Position numbers and translations under genes: made by a program
NCBI GenBank assembly: GCA_020746835.1
Contig: JAGPNK010000017.1
Coordinates: 372,001-436,000 of the forward strand
DNA from: Stachybotrys elegans
Taxonomy: Eukaryota; Ascomycota; Sordariomycetes; Hypocreales; Stachybotryaceae
Direction of reading: 5' to 3'
DNA length: 64,000 nt
Notes under the pieces: model-generated
Told to the model about the DNA's origin: nothing
The model's input: only the letters and a program-made list of their open reading frames with translations
Databases searched by the model: none
In this document: piece after piece, positions 35,367-44,319 of the stretch
Numbering within the stretch: position 1 is the first letter of the stretch
Layout: the number at the start of each line of letters is the position of its first letter

Positions 35367-36594
35367 TGGAGGAGAGACTGTTGGTAACAAGACTATTTAT
35401 TATTGTCTGGGAAGAGCAGATGTCCTGTTTGTGGAAGGAGGGAAAGGAATGGCCCGGCTGCGTGGTACAGCGGGCGGTTGGCCGACTTATAGATCGGCAC
35501 CGCTGCACGAACGTTTCCGGCCCAGGAAACCCCCGAGACAAACCAGAGATAAGCACTTTTTTCGAGGCCCTGCATGCAGCAAATAGCGGAGAGCTCTCCT
35601 CCATCGCGATGATCCCAGAAATCCGCGCGACGGCATTGGTCGGCAGCCATGCTCGCTATCTCTTCCTCCCTCTTCGTGCATACTCTACACATCTCTGTGC
35701 TTACCCCCTCCCCCCCATCTGGAAAACAAGAGCGTGGGGAAGCGCAAAGAGTCTGACCGGGGTGAGGGTAGGCTGTCTTTGTCTTTTTTCCCCCAGCCCA
35801 CAGTCACTGATAAGACATTTTCAAACACCCTGGCGAATGATTAAGTACATACGGGCGACGCGCCACAATCAGCGCGCTGGGCAGCTTTCCTTGCGGTGTG
35901 GTTTCACTGGGAACCCCCACATGCAGAGAGAGAGGGAGCGGGATGCGAGAATATTTTTACTGGTCGAGACCGCCATGTGGCTGGCAATATCTCATGCGTG
36001 CTTTCAGCTCCCAAGACGCGTGGCTGCTCCCCCGTCCCCATGCTCGTGTGTGCTTTTATCAGAGTGAGGGAGAGGAGGTCAGAAACAAGCATGGGGAGAG
36101 AGAGACAAGGGAGGGGAAACAAGCATCTCCGTGGTCGGGGGTCCGATAAAGATTCTCACCTGGCGGGGGGGTTACATCCATGACCAATCCATGTTATGTC
36201 ATGGCTGGTAATGTGTTGCTGATAGCCGCCGGCCGCATCTACCGTCGAATCATGGGCGATGCCGTCCTTGCGTGCCGAGGGGGACACAAGAGCCGGTGTG
36301 TGCTACTGATAACGCGGGGTTGGGGTTGGCCGCCGGCCCGGGACGCATTACTCGATTCTCATATCCAACGGCCGCAGGGTTTGGCCAGAGATTTGTCGAG
36401 ATTAGAAGCAGGGACTGGGCAGCGCCGATGCGGGTATCAATCTAACTGGCCAGTGTATTGAGCTCTCGTAATGAAAAGTATCAAGCACAATCATGTCGCC
36501 TCCCGTTCTAGTAAGTCATACTGTCTTTTATCTGGTCTTTTTTTTTTGTATCCCTTTCCTCCTTTTACTCTTGTCTTACAGAGAGTGTTTCCCC
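35367..36594. other. promoter region of the urea transporter; 3' flank of threonine synthase
   Basis: GATAAG, the consensus of AreA/Nit2 GATA factors, occurs at 35548-35553 and 35809-35814, 182 and 443 bp ahead of the transporter start. Looser GATA cores lie further upstream (near 36146 and 36307). A long plus-strand open frame across 35366-36067 has no motif and looks like chance. A plus-strand ATG near 36493 followed by a GTAAGT string starts an antisense frame to threonine synthase that I do not accept as a gene. Confidence 0.45.
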
Positions 36595-38449
36595 CTAGTG
36601 CTCCAGGTCCTCCTTGACCTGCGCAATAACGAGCTCCCTCACCTTCTCCCAGGAATTGTCCACCGTGGCGAGCCGCGTCTCCTTGGCGTCGAGCTCGCTC
36701 AGCTCCTGGGGCAGCACCTTGGTGTTGAAGTCGAAGCCCGGCTCGTCCTTGAGGGCCAGGTTGACGGCGGCGGCGAACTTTGCCGGGTGCGCCGTCGACA
36801 GCGAGATGTGAGGCACGCTGGGCCCCGTGCGGGAGATGGAGCGCTCCGCCGCCGTGACGCCCACCGACGTGTGCGGGTCCAGCACGTACTGCACGTCGCC
36901 GTGGTACTTCTTGATGGTCTCGATGGTCTGGCTGTCGCTGACGCGCTCGCTCTCGAACGCCTTGCGCGCGTTCTCCAGCACGTCGAGGTACACGGGGCCG
37001 AAGCCGCCCTTGGTCTTGAGATCCGAGAGCCATGCCGCCACCTCCTGCGAGGCCTGGCGCTTGCTCCACTCGTCGTCCATGCCAGCCGTCGCGGCGAACT
37101 CGTAGGCCAGGTACCACAACAGGCGCTCAAAGTTGCTCGACACGAGGATGTCCATGGCCGGGCTGAGCGTCTCGCGCACGCCCTCCTCGTGGGCCTTGGC
37201 GCCGTCGGCCGGCAGCCCGCCCTCGGCCTCGGGTCCGTTGGCGGGCTGCTTCTCGTAGCGGCCAGTCTTCCAGAACCGGTCGAGGATGTCGTTCTCGTTG
37301 GTGGCGATGACGAGCTTGTCGATGGGCAGGCCCATGCGGCGCGCAAAGTAGCCGGCCAGCACGTCGCCAAAGTTGCCCGTGGGCACGACGGCGCGGACCT
37401 TGTCGCCGACGGTGAAGGCGTCGGACTTGTTGGCCAGCTGGAAGTACGAGTGGAAGTAGTAGACGATCTGGGCCAGGATGCGCGCCCAGTTGATGCTGTT
37501 GACGGCGCCTAGCTTGAGGGCCTTGTTGGACTCGGGATCGGAAAACATGGCCTTGACAATGTCCTGGCAGTCGTCAAAGGTACCGGTGACGGCGACGTTG
37601 TGGACGTTGTCGTCGAGGACCGTCGTCATCTGCTTCTCCTGGAGGGGGCTGATGCGGCCCTTGGGGTGCAGGATGAAGACGGAGACATCCTTCTTGCCGC
37701 GCAGGCCGTAGATGGCAGCAGATCCGGTCTGCGATTGGTAAGTGTCATGCGTGTGGGATTGGCGTCAGAGAACTCACGTCGCCGCTGGTCGCGCCAACCA
37801 CGCTCAGATGATGCCTGTCTATTGTCGCGTAAGCTGGGCAGGGTGGTAAGGGTCAGCGATTCGACGTACCGGCTCCCTCCTTGCCCTCGTTTTTCCGCAC
37901 CAGAAAGTACTCAAACAGGTTTCCGAGAAATTGTAGAGCGCCTGGCTAGTCAGCACGGCACGACAGGCGCAGGCGGGTATGCGGATCAAACGTATGGCTA
38001 TGGCGTACAGTCTTTGAAGGAGTAGCTAGGGCCGTGGAACAGCTCGAGGAGGTAGAGGTTTTCTTTGAGGTGGACGAGGGGGGTGGTGTCCGGGGAGCGG
38101 AAGGTCGAGTAGCTGCGGTCGATGATAGCCTTGAGGTCTTCGGTAGGGATCTCGTCGGTGGAGACGTAGAGGGAGAGGATCTGGAGGGCGAGGTCGGGAT
38201 AGGAGAGGTCCCTCCAGGACTGCCAGTCGGCGGCGGAGGGGATCTCCTCGGGCAGGAAGAGGCCACCGTCGGCGGCGAGACCCTTGAGAACGACCGTCTC
38301 AAAGGAGAGCTAGCAATGGCAAGCAACGTCAGCACCAGGCGCTCGCTATGGAGTCGAGAGAGAGGCAGGGGAGGAGGAGGAAGGGATCGCCGTACGCCCT
38401 GGTCGCCGCCCCGGGTGGAGAGGTAGGTCTGCGAATTGGTGGGAGGCAT
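36595..38449 (-). CDS. THR4: threonine synthase
   Basis: 533 residues from five exons (38449-38396, 38309-38009, 37941-37870, 37818-37778, 37728-36595). It opens with NSQTYLSTRGGDQG and LSFETVVLKGLAADGGLFLPEEIP, the standard N-terminus. Lys117 in GPSYSFKDCALQFLGNLFEYF should hold pyridoxal phosphate. HHLSVVGATSGDTGSAAIYGLRGKKDVSVFILHPKGRISPLQ and AVVPTGNFGDVLAGYFARRMGLP are textbook motifs. It converts O-phosphohomoserine to threonine, in the cytosol. For the third intron I chose the acceptor that gives GADRHHLS (51 nt), because the alternative would leave a 36-nt intron. Three of four donors are GTACGN, an uncommon form. The C-terminal extension after about residue 460 is normal for fungal enzymes. 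Confidence 0.95.
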
Positions 38450-39444
38450 TGCGGCAAGCAGAGGTCAAGGGAAGAAGGACGAGAAGGGGGAGGGTTCGAC
38501 GGGAGGCGGCCGCAGAGGAGAGGTGGCGGACTCGAGGAGGCTGAAGCGAGTTGGCGATAATTTTTCTGCCAGTCAGTCGGCGTTCCAATTCAGTCATAGG
38601 GAGGCCAGTCAAAGTATAGCGGGGGAGGGGCAGCGGACGATTGGATCCGATACCGCTGCGAGGGCCTCCACGTGCTAAATGACTCGCTGGTGGAATTGAT
38701 GATGATTGGTCACGGTGTACAGTAAAATGAAGAAAAGAATGGGAGAAGCAAAGAAGAAGATTGAGTGGGAGAGGAAGGATATGGAAGCGGATGTTTCTCC
38801 TTGGCTTGCCAAATCCATTGGAATGTAGGCATTCAGTCCGTACAGAATCAGGGCAGCTAGAGTACTGTGTCATTAATTAGCCCATTCCCAGTCGATCATG
38901 CCTACAATATCCATGTCTAGAATATCCCAGAGTCGTCTAGTCTAGTCGCTCGATTTGCGCGCATTGTCGCGATGGCATCATCAGAGATTCCCATTCCAAC
39001 CGCGTCTCCCACGCCTCCATCAATGTAGAAGGAGTACCGTAACATACAGAAAAGGAATCGCAAAATAAGTAGAAGGCTATTCCGGCTTCTTTTTCATTAT
39101 TATTATTTTTTTCGTTTTTTTTTTCAGTAATCCGCACCGCAATACAGCTGGTGCCCAGGTTACGTTGGAGAGGGCATTATCAGGCTGTCGCATATTCGTA
39201 TTGACCGTATATGGGAAAGGCTCTGTCCCCCACGCGCCGTCTGTAATCCGCTGGTATTGATGTAAGCCAAGCGTTGAGTGTTGATGTAAGCAAGCAGCAT
39301 CAGGGGTCTTGGTATAAATGCCCTCTCAGCCTTCATCACACAAACTTAGCCTCTTAATAAACTCCTCCCTGACCACCCATCGAATGTAAATTCCGTCCCA
39401 GAGCCCGTCATCCCGTATATCTGCCTGACATTTCCAGATTCACC
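38450..39444. other. divergent promoter region of threonine synthase and a membrane protein
   Basis: T-rich and A-rich tracts near 39090-39125, no supportable gene. TATAAA at 39313-39318, 127 bp ahead of the plus-strand start, is a likely core promoter. Confidence 0.5.
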
Positions 39445-40632
39445 ATGGCTCCGACTTCCGTCAAGCGCCCTCACCCCTTCGCCTTTGCCGCCCTTACGGC
39501 CATCCTCGCCTTGGCCTACGACTCCATGTTTGTGCAGTTTGCGCGCAACGGCTACCTCGAGTACCTCGTGTCGGTCCTTGGCGATGACGGCACCGTAAAG
39601 TACATCCCGGGCACCACCGATCCCATCCGGAGGCACTACCTCGGCATCCCCATCATCGACAACTTCCTTACCATGGCCAATGTCTTCTTCGTCCACACTG
39701 TCGACGGCTCTGACCCCGCGTCTTCACTCTTCACCTTCCAGCTTGCTGCCCAAATCATCCCCATCATGGCCATCCTGTTCCTCGAGGAGTCGCGTGTTGG
39801 CGCTGGCCTCGCTCGTCGCATCTTTTGCGGGTGAGTCGTTTGCCGGCATTCGCCATGACCCCGCTGACCATTCCGCAGTGCCGTCCTATGGGGCCTCGCT
39901 ATGCAGGCGCGCGGGTTCGGCCTCGTCATCAACGTCTATGCCATGCTCATGCTGGCGTTGCCTAGGCCTGCCTCGCTGCAGGACATGGTTCTCCTATCGG
40001 ACCCGGCCTACTTTGACGGCATCATCCCGGCCTTTTTCCTCGGCTACATTGTTCTCTGCGGGCTCATGGCCTACCGATTCGAGAGCGGCGACGCCCTCCA
40101 GATTGCCAATGCCGTCTGGCAAGGCTTCCCTCTGCACATGGGGGCCTGGCTTTCCTTGTTCTACTATCTGAAGAAGCACACCAGCATCGGCCTCAGCATG
40201 GCCAAGAGCAGCAAGGAGGCGACGGGCGCCGCGCTCGACCACGTCTACGGCTTTGCGCTGACGGCGGGCGCCGTGGGCCAATGTACTACGTACCTCGTTA
40301 TCCTCGTCGCCTCTGTGGCCCCCGACGTGTTTCCTGCAGGAGTTGCAGACTCTCTTACGGCCGAGAAGGTCCTGCTCCCCCCGCCGCCTCACACCACGGA
40401 CAAGATGGAGTCGCCTGCCGCGGCCATCCTGCACAACCTCATGTACGACGAGCTCTGCGGCGCCCTGGCTCTTACCGTCTACGCCCTGACCACGATGCAT
40501 CAGGTTGGCCTGAGTGCGCTGAGCGTAGAGAGGCTGGGCGGCATGGCCTTGGACTGGGTCACCTACGGGCCTGTCGGCGCAGTGGCCAAGGCGTTGAAGC
40601 AGAGGGACGAGTACATTTTGGCAAAGATTTAG
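39445..40632 (+). CDS. polytopic membrane protein of unknown function
   Basis: 379 residues from two exons (39445-39830, 39879-40632) with a 48-nt GTGAGT/GCAG intron. Seven or eight hydrophobic segments spread over the whole length; no signal for secretion beyond the first helix. A recurring look is DNFLTMANVFFVHTVDGSDP in the first third and MSPAAAILHNLMYDELCGALAL-like text near the end. It reminds me of fungal integral membrane proteins encoded near indole-diterpene and meroterpenoid genes (PaxA/AtmA-like), but this is a weak impression with no motif proof, and no terpene genes are nearby. It is tail-to-tail with the small secreted protein (90 bp between stops). Confidence 0.8.
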
Positions 40633-40722
40633 GCACCATGCTGGCAAGCAACGAGGTCATTGATATGTACTTGGTTACTATACAGAATGTCATACACATA
40701 TTCCTCCGCAACGGCTGCATCC

Positions 40723-41304
40723 TTACAGACGAGCCAGCAGAGACACGTTCTGCAGGCCCTCGGAGGGGGTGCCGGGGGTTCTCCAGGTGACGATGAAGGT
40801 ATTGGACTGCTCGGTGGGCTCAAGGTAGTAGTGGCGATCAGTCGGGGTAGAGCCGCTGGGAGCTTGAGGGATCAGGTAGGTTCCGTAGCGGAGGAACCTG
40901 GTGATCCAGCCGCTGCCGAGGGACGAGGCGTCGTTGGTGAAGACGACGGGGTCGGTGGCGCCGGTCGAGTTGTTGATGGCCATGAAGGTGCCAGCGGGGA
41001 ACTCGGCAGCCGGGGGGAGAGCGTCAATGACGACCCGGGGAAGCGTGGCGGTCCAGTCGAGGACTGCGCGGGTCAGCATGGGAGGATTGTGAGGTGGGCA
41101 GAGGTGCTTACGGGTAAAGTTGGCCGAGGTCTGGACGCTCTGGGGGACGATAGGGCCGACATACAGGTTGCCGTCGGCGTACCAGGTGCGCGACTCATAG
41201 ATCTCTCCGGGAACGCCGTTGTACACCTGGGCCGTGATCCGGAAGGACTGGGCCGAGGCGGCGCCAGCCATGACGGCGGCGGAAAAGACAGGAGTGAAGC
41301 GCAT
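40723..41304 (-). CDS. small secreted protein of unknown function
   Basis: 177 residues, two exons (41304-41112, 41063-40723). Residues 1-19 are a clear signal peptide ending in AASAQS. The mature part is beta-rich, with one or two N-glycosylation sites (ANFT, INNST, QNVS) and no Cys, and ends in SLLARL with no GPI signal. A DPVVFTNDAS and YYLEPT style is common in fungal wall-associated proteins, but I do not recognise the family. The 48-nt intron is in frame and has no stop; it is supported by GTAAGC/GCAG borders and by the Pro/His-rich foreign look of its translation. The minus-strand TATAAAG 61 bp ahead supports the start. Confidence 0.8.
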   Translation of the reverse strand: MRFTPVFSAAVMAGAASAQSFRITAQVYNGVPGEIYESRTWYADGNLYVGPIVPQSVQTSANFTRKHLCPPHNPPMLTRAVLDWTATLPRVVIDALPPAAEFPAGTFMAINNSTGATDPVVFTNDASSLGSGWITRFLRYGTYLIPQAPSGSTPTDRHYYLEPTEQSNTFIVTWRTPGTPSEGLQNVSLLARL

Positions 41305-41364
41305 GGTGATGGATGGAAAGCTGTGAGTGCTGGCTGACGATGCCAAAGACTGGCGGAACCAATA

Positions 41365-41371
41365 CTTTATA
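41365..41371 (-). promoter_or_regulatory. TATA box of the small secreted protein gene
   Basis: TATAAAG on the minus strand, 61 bp ahead of the start codon; a strong match at a normal fungal distance. Confidence 0.55.
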
Positions 41372-41999
41372 TAATCCCGTGTATACCCTCTGCCATGGTA
41401 CTTTGGTTGCCATGAAGACAATGCGAAAGGATCGTGGAGTAGGCTCTAGCCAGGATACTCGTTTTCGTTCATGGGGGGCTAGATGGATAATTACAACTAA
41501 GCTCTGTGCGGACTTGGCGATCTATTATTATATCCTTGCAATTGACACCTCCCAGGTTCTCATAGCAACACCTTGTATCCAGAGAGCCTGGAGTGGATTT
41601 GTGAAGACATGAAGACAAAAGGGACAGCTGTACAGAGGATACGGGCGGTCAACCCGACACGCTTTCTGAATCATTGGTAGCAACCTTGGCTCCAGGGATG
41701 CGCAATGACGGAACCAGGGACTTATGAGGCGGTCAACAGATTCACAGCCCAATCTCGGTCCAGATGGTTAGACGTTTCTATTCTGGATCAAGAACAAGGT
41801 CTGGAAGAGGTTCCCATTTCATGGCCTGGTACCAACAAGGAAAGGCAAGGGAAAGGCCGCTACAGGCTCTTAGCGGCTAGGCGTTACTAAGTCCAGCCCC
41901 ATCCCCCACAACAGCCTACCAAAAGTGCCCCAAAATGCCCCAAAACCACACCACCAAATTGCCCACATCACAACAACACCAATCCTCACCACAAGACGC

Positions 42000-42011
42000 A
42001 AAAAAAGAAAA
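42000..42011 (-). terminator. Pol III terminator of tRNA-Pro
   Basis: On the minus strand the tRNA is followed within two bases by T4, one C, then T7, a standard RNA polymerase III stop. Confidence 0.75.
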
Positions 42012-42012
42012 G

Positions 42013-42103
42013 GGGTCTGGCCGGGGATTGAACCCGGGACCTCTCGCAAGCGTGCTATAGGGTAAGTCCCTAAGCGAGAATCATACCACTAGACCACCAG
42101 ACC
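42013..42103 (-). tRNA. tRNA-Pro (anticodon AGG) with an intron
   Basis: On the minus strand GGTCTGG pairs with CCAGACC to form the acceptor stem, with discriminator C. The D arm reads GGTCTAGTGGTATGA (A box) and the T arm CCGGG-TTCAATC-CCCGG (B box). The anticodon stem is CTCGC/GCGAG with loop TTAGGG...T, giving anticodon AGG. A 19-nt intron beginning ACTTACCC lies after position 37, the canonical nuclear tRNA intron site. The T-loop/T-stem junction and the lengths of all arms are normal, so the gene should be functional after splicing. Confidence 0.9.
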
Positions 42104-42726
42104 GAGGAATTGATTCATCACGTGATGAGCTGTGGGAGGAGGGGTGTTATTGTGGCCTACAATCGACAGCAACAGCGACAGCAGGCAGCAGTCAGCAGAC
42201 AGCAGATACAATGTGAGCGAGGGTGGGTAACGTCTCAAACTCAATCATCCATTCCTCTTTGCTTTGGATAGCTGCCACTGTTCCATTCCCATCAGAATTA
42301 ACGTCTCCTACTCAGTCACATCCGATCCTCCCGATCATGAGCGGAATATTCGGCATGGCATGCGATACCATGACGGACTATCTTGACAAAGTCAACGCCC
42401 TCTTCTTCTTCCCTCTGTAGGGTAGCATCTTCAGGAAGCCTCGGAGCCGCCATGATCGAGCCGGCACACACTTGCGCCCACCACAGCCAATAGCAAGACA
42501 CGGATCCTGTGCGAGAAGCGTCACTAGCACCGTCCGTCGTTGTCGTCGCGCCCTTCTTCTCAGCGCCATCGTTCCAGACCGCGCCGCCGGAGCGCATCCC
42601 AAGTCATGACGTCGCACACACACGCCCACACACATTACTAGGCAGAGCCATGTCTCTCTCTGCCTCTATAAGTCTCCAGCATCCATCGGCAGGCATGTGG
42701 CTGGCAACCGTGAAGCCATCGTCGCC
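42104..42726. other. intergenic region with promoter of the alpha/beta hydrolase
   Basis: CAGCAGACAG-type repeats near 42160-42210. TATAAG at 42667-42672, 60 bp ahead of the start codon, is the likely core promoter. No other gene seen. Confidence 0.5.
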
Positions 42727-43872
42727 ATGACTTCCCTACGCTTCAACGTTAGCGAGCAGCCGCCGCCGCACCACAGGGATGGCGACGCTCCGCACAACAA
42801 CCGCCTCATCGTGCACCACGTCAGGGAGCGCTCGCTGCTCATGGCCCTCCTCATGGCCGTCCTCAAGCCGTTGCGCCCGCACATGGTCAAGGCCAAGCCC
42901 GTCCTGTCCACCGAGTCGCCCCGCCTCACGCCGCACAGGAAGGCCCTCAGGCGCTGCGCCGTCGAGGAGCGCGAGCTGGCCGGCATGTGGATGTACGACC
43001 TCTCGCTCCGCCCCGCCGACGCCGCCAAGAAGCCGCCCGACGCCGAGGCCGAGGCCGACGCCGCCGTCGACGACCAAATCGGCAAGAGAATCATCTACTT
43101 TGCCGGCGGCGGCTGGCAGGCTCCCCCCAGCCCTCACCACTGGGCCCTCTGCGCCGAGCTGGCAGCCCGCGTCCCCGGCACCGTCGTGACGCTCGTCTCG
43201 CCGCCCCTCGCCCCCAGGGCGCCCGCCTCGGTATCGCTGCCGCCCCTCCGCAGGCTCTACAGCGCGCTCATGCGCGAGGCCAGGGACAGGGACGAGCGCG
43301 TCGTCGTCATGGGCGACAGCTCCGGCGGCAACCTCGCCCTCTCCCTCGTCACCTGGGCCGCCACCTCGCCCGCGTACCAGGCCCAGGCCGCCGGCTTCCC
43401 CGTCGCCGTCCTCGTCATCAGCCCGGCCACGGACCTGCGCCACGCGGACCCGGACATCAGGCGCGTTGCGCGCAAGGACCCCGTCCTGACGCCCTCGCAC
43501 ATCCAGTCCACGGCCCGCGCCTGGTCGCAGGGCGACACCACCACCACCGGCTCCCCGCAGCCCGGCCCCGAGATGAAGCGCCGCCGCAGCATGTCGACGT
43601 ACACGGCCGACGACGCCAGCGTGTCGCCCGCCCTGGCCAACCTGGAGCCGCTCGCCAGGTGGGGAATCCGCGTCCACGGCGTCACGGGCACCTACGACGT
43701 GCTCAACCCGGAGGCCGTTGCCTTCCGCGAGAAGCTGCGCGAGGCGGGCGTCGCCGGCGAGTGGCTCGAGTGGGACCGTCAGATGCACTGCTTCCCCCTG
43801 GCCTTTGGCTACGGCCTCAACGAGAGCGTCAAGGCTGTCGACTACATTGTCGACATTCTCATCCGCGCATGA
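42727..43872 (+). CDS. alpha/beta-hydrolase fold-3 (HSL-type) esterase or lipase
   Basis: 381 residues, no intron, strong GC3 bias. The open frame begins earlier with a non-ATG codon; the ATG at 42727, 60 bp after a TATA box, is chosen. The nucleophile is Ser198 in MGDSSGGNLAL, the acid is probably Asp in GTYDVLNPEA and the base His in MHCFPL. The oxyanion motif is FAGGGW rather than the usual HGGG of hormone-sensitive-lipase-type enzymes, so its His is replaced by Ala. No signal peptide, so it is probably intracellular; a hydrophobic helix near residues 35-50 might associate with membrane. A 30-residue Ala/Asp/Glu stretch (about 100-118) interrupts the N-terminal cap. The substrate is unknown. 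Confidence 0.88.
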   Translation: MTSLRFNVSEQPPPHHRDGDAPHNNRLIVHHVRERSLLMALLMAVLKPLRPHMVKAKPVLSTESPRLTPHRKALRRCAVEERELAGMWMYDLSLRPADAAKKPPDAEAEADAAVDDQIGKRIIYFAGGGWQAPPSPHHWALCAELAARVPGTVVTLVSPPLAPRAPASVSLPPLRRLYSALMREARDRDERVVVMGDSSGGNLALSLVTWAATSPAYQAQAAGFPVAVLVISPATDLRHADPDIRRVARKDPVLTPSHIQSTARAWSQGDTTTTGSPQPGPEMKRRRSMSTYTADDASVSPALANLEPLARWGIRVHGVTGTYDVLNPEAVAFREKLREAGVAGEWLEWDRQMHCFPLAFGYGLNESVKAVDYIVDILIRA

Positions 43873-44069
43873 TCTAAAACTAGTCTTGGCAAGGACTAGA
43901 ACTGTACACTACGAATTACAATAACCCACAATTCTTTGAACAAAAATCCCTCTGAGCCCCTCCCCATCTCCGTCCTCCCGCCCACCCGCACCGTCTAGAT
44001 TCATCATGCTTCTCAACACCCCCGGATCCCAACAAGTGGAGTTGGCATCTCATCTCCATCAACCAGCCA

Positions 44070-44140
44070 GCGTAATTGGTTTAGTGGTAAAATTCTCCGT
44101 TGCCATCGGGGAGCCCTGGGTTCGATTCCCAGATTACGCA
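44070..44140 (+). tRNA. tRNA-Gly (anticodon GCC), intronless copy
   Basis: 71 nt with acceptor stem GCGTAAT/ATTACGC and discriminator A, A box in TTGGTTTAGTGGTAAAA, anticodon stem CTCCG/CGGGG with loop TTGCCAT, and T arm CTGGG-TTCGATT-CCCAG. No intron. There is no T4 run between this gene and the next tRNA-Gly, so its transcript may run into the second copy. Confidence 0.93.
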
Positions 44141-44191
44141 GCCATCCGGCAGCTTGACGATGCCTTCACGGGCACCGTCCAGGCTTCCACA

Positions 44192-44271
44192 GCGTGAATG
44201 GTTTAGTGGTAAAATTCTCCGTTGCCATGAGCAAGATCGGGGAGCCCTGGGTTCGATTCCCAGTTCACGCA
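44192..44271 (+). tRNA. tRNA-Gly (anticodon GCC) with a 9-nt intron
   Basis: 80 nt. The body matches the first copy except for the acceptor stem, which is GCGTGAA/TTCACGC (compensatory changes), and a 9-nt insertion, TGAGCAAGA, between positions 37 and 38, the standard intron site. All other arms and the A and B boxes are the same. It starts 51 bp after the first copy ends. Confidence 0.93.
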
Positions 44272-44274
44272 ATC

Positions 44275-44279
44275 TTTTT
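44275..44279 (+). terminator. Pol III terminator after the tRNA-Gly pair
   Basis: T5 four bases after the second tRNA-Gly. It is the first T run of four or more after the start of the first tRNA-Gly, so it may serve both. Confidence 0.7.
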
Positions 44280-44319
44280 GCTGTTGGTAGCCAACATGTT
44301 TATAGCTGCGGCAGCCGAA

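Larger units (their letters stand above)
41305..42012. other. intergenic region upstream of the secreted protein
   Basis: Promoter of the secreted protein gene in the first part; C/A-rich DNA with CCAAAA and CACCA runs at 41900-41995 next to the tRNA. No gene recognised. Confidence 0.5.

Noticed and set aside
35366..36067. 233-codon plus-strand frame in the urea transporter promoter
   Set aside because: Random composition, no motif, and it begins exactly opposite the transporter start codon, so it overlaps the promoter region.
36493..37512. 339-codon plus-strand frame opposite threonine synthase, starting just before a GTAAGT string
   Set aside because: Antisense shadow with Arg/Leu/Gly-rich random text; threonine synthase motifs on the minus strand explain the openness.
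37834..37869. Alternative 36-nt third intron of threonine synthase
   Set aside because: Shorter than any other intron here; a later in-frame acceptor gives a 51-nt intron and the family sequence DRHHLS.
42736..43877. Long open frames on the minus strand (350 codons) and a second plus frame (296 codons) over the alpha/beta hydrolase
   Set aside because: The gene has extreme GC3, which removes stop codons from the other frames; only the annotated frame has hydrolase motifs.
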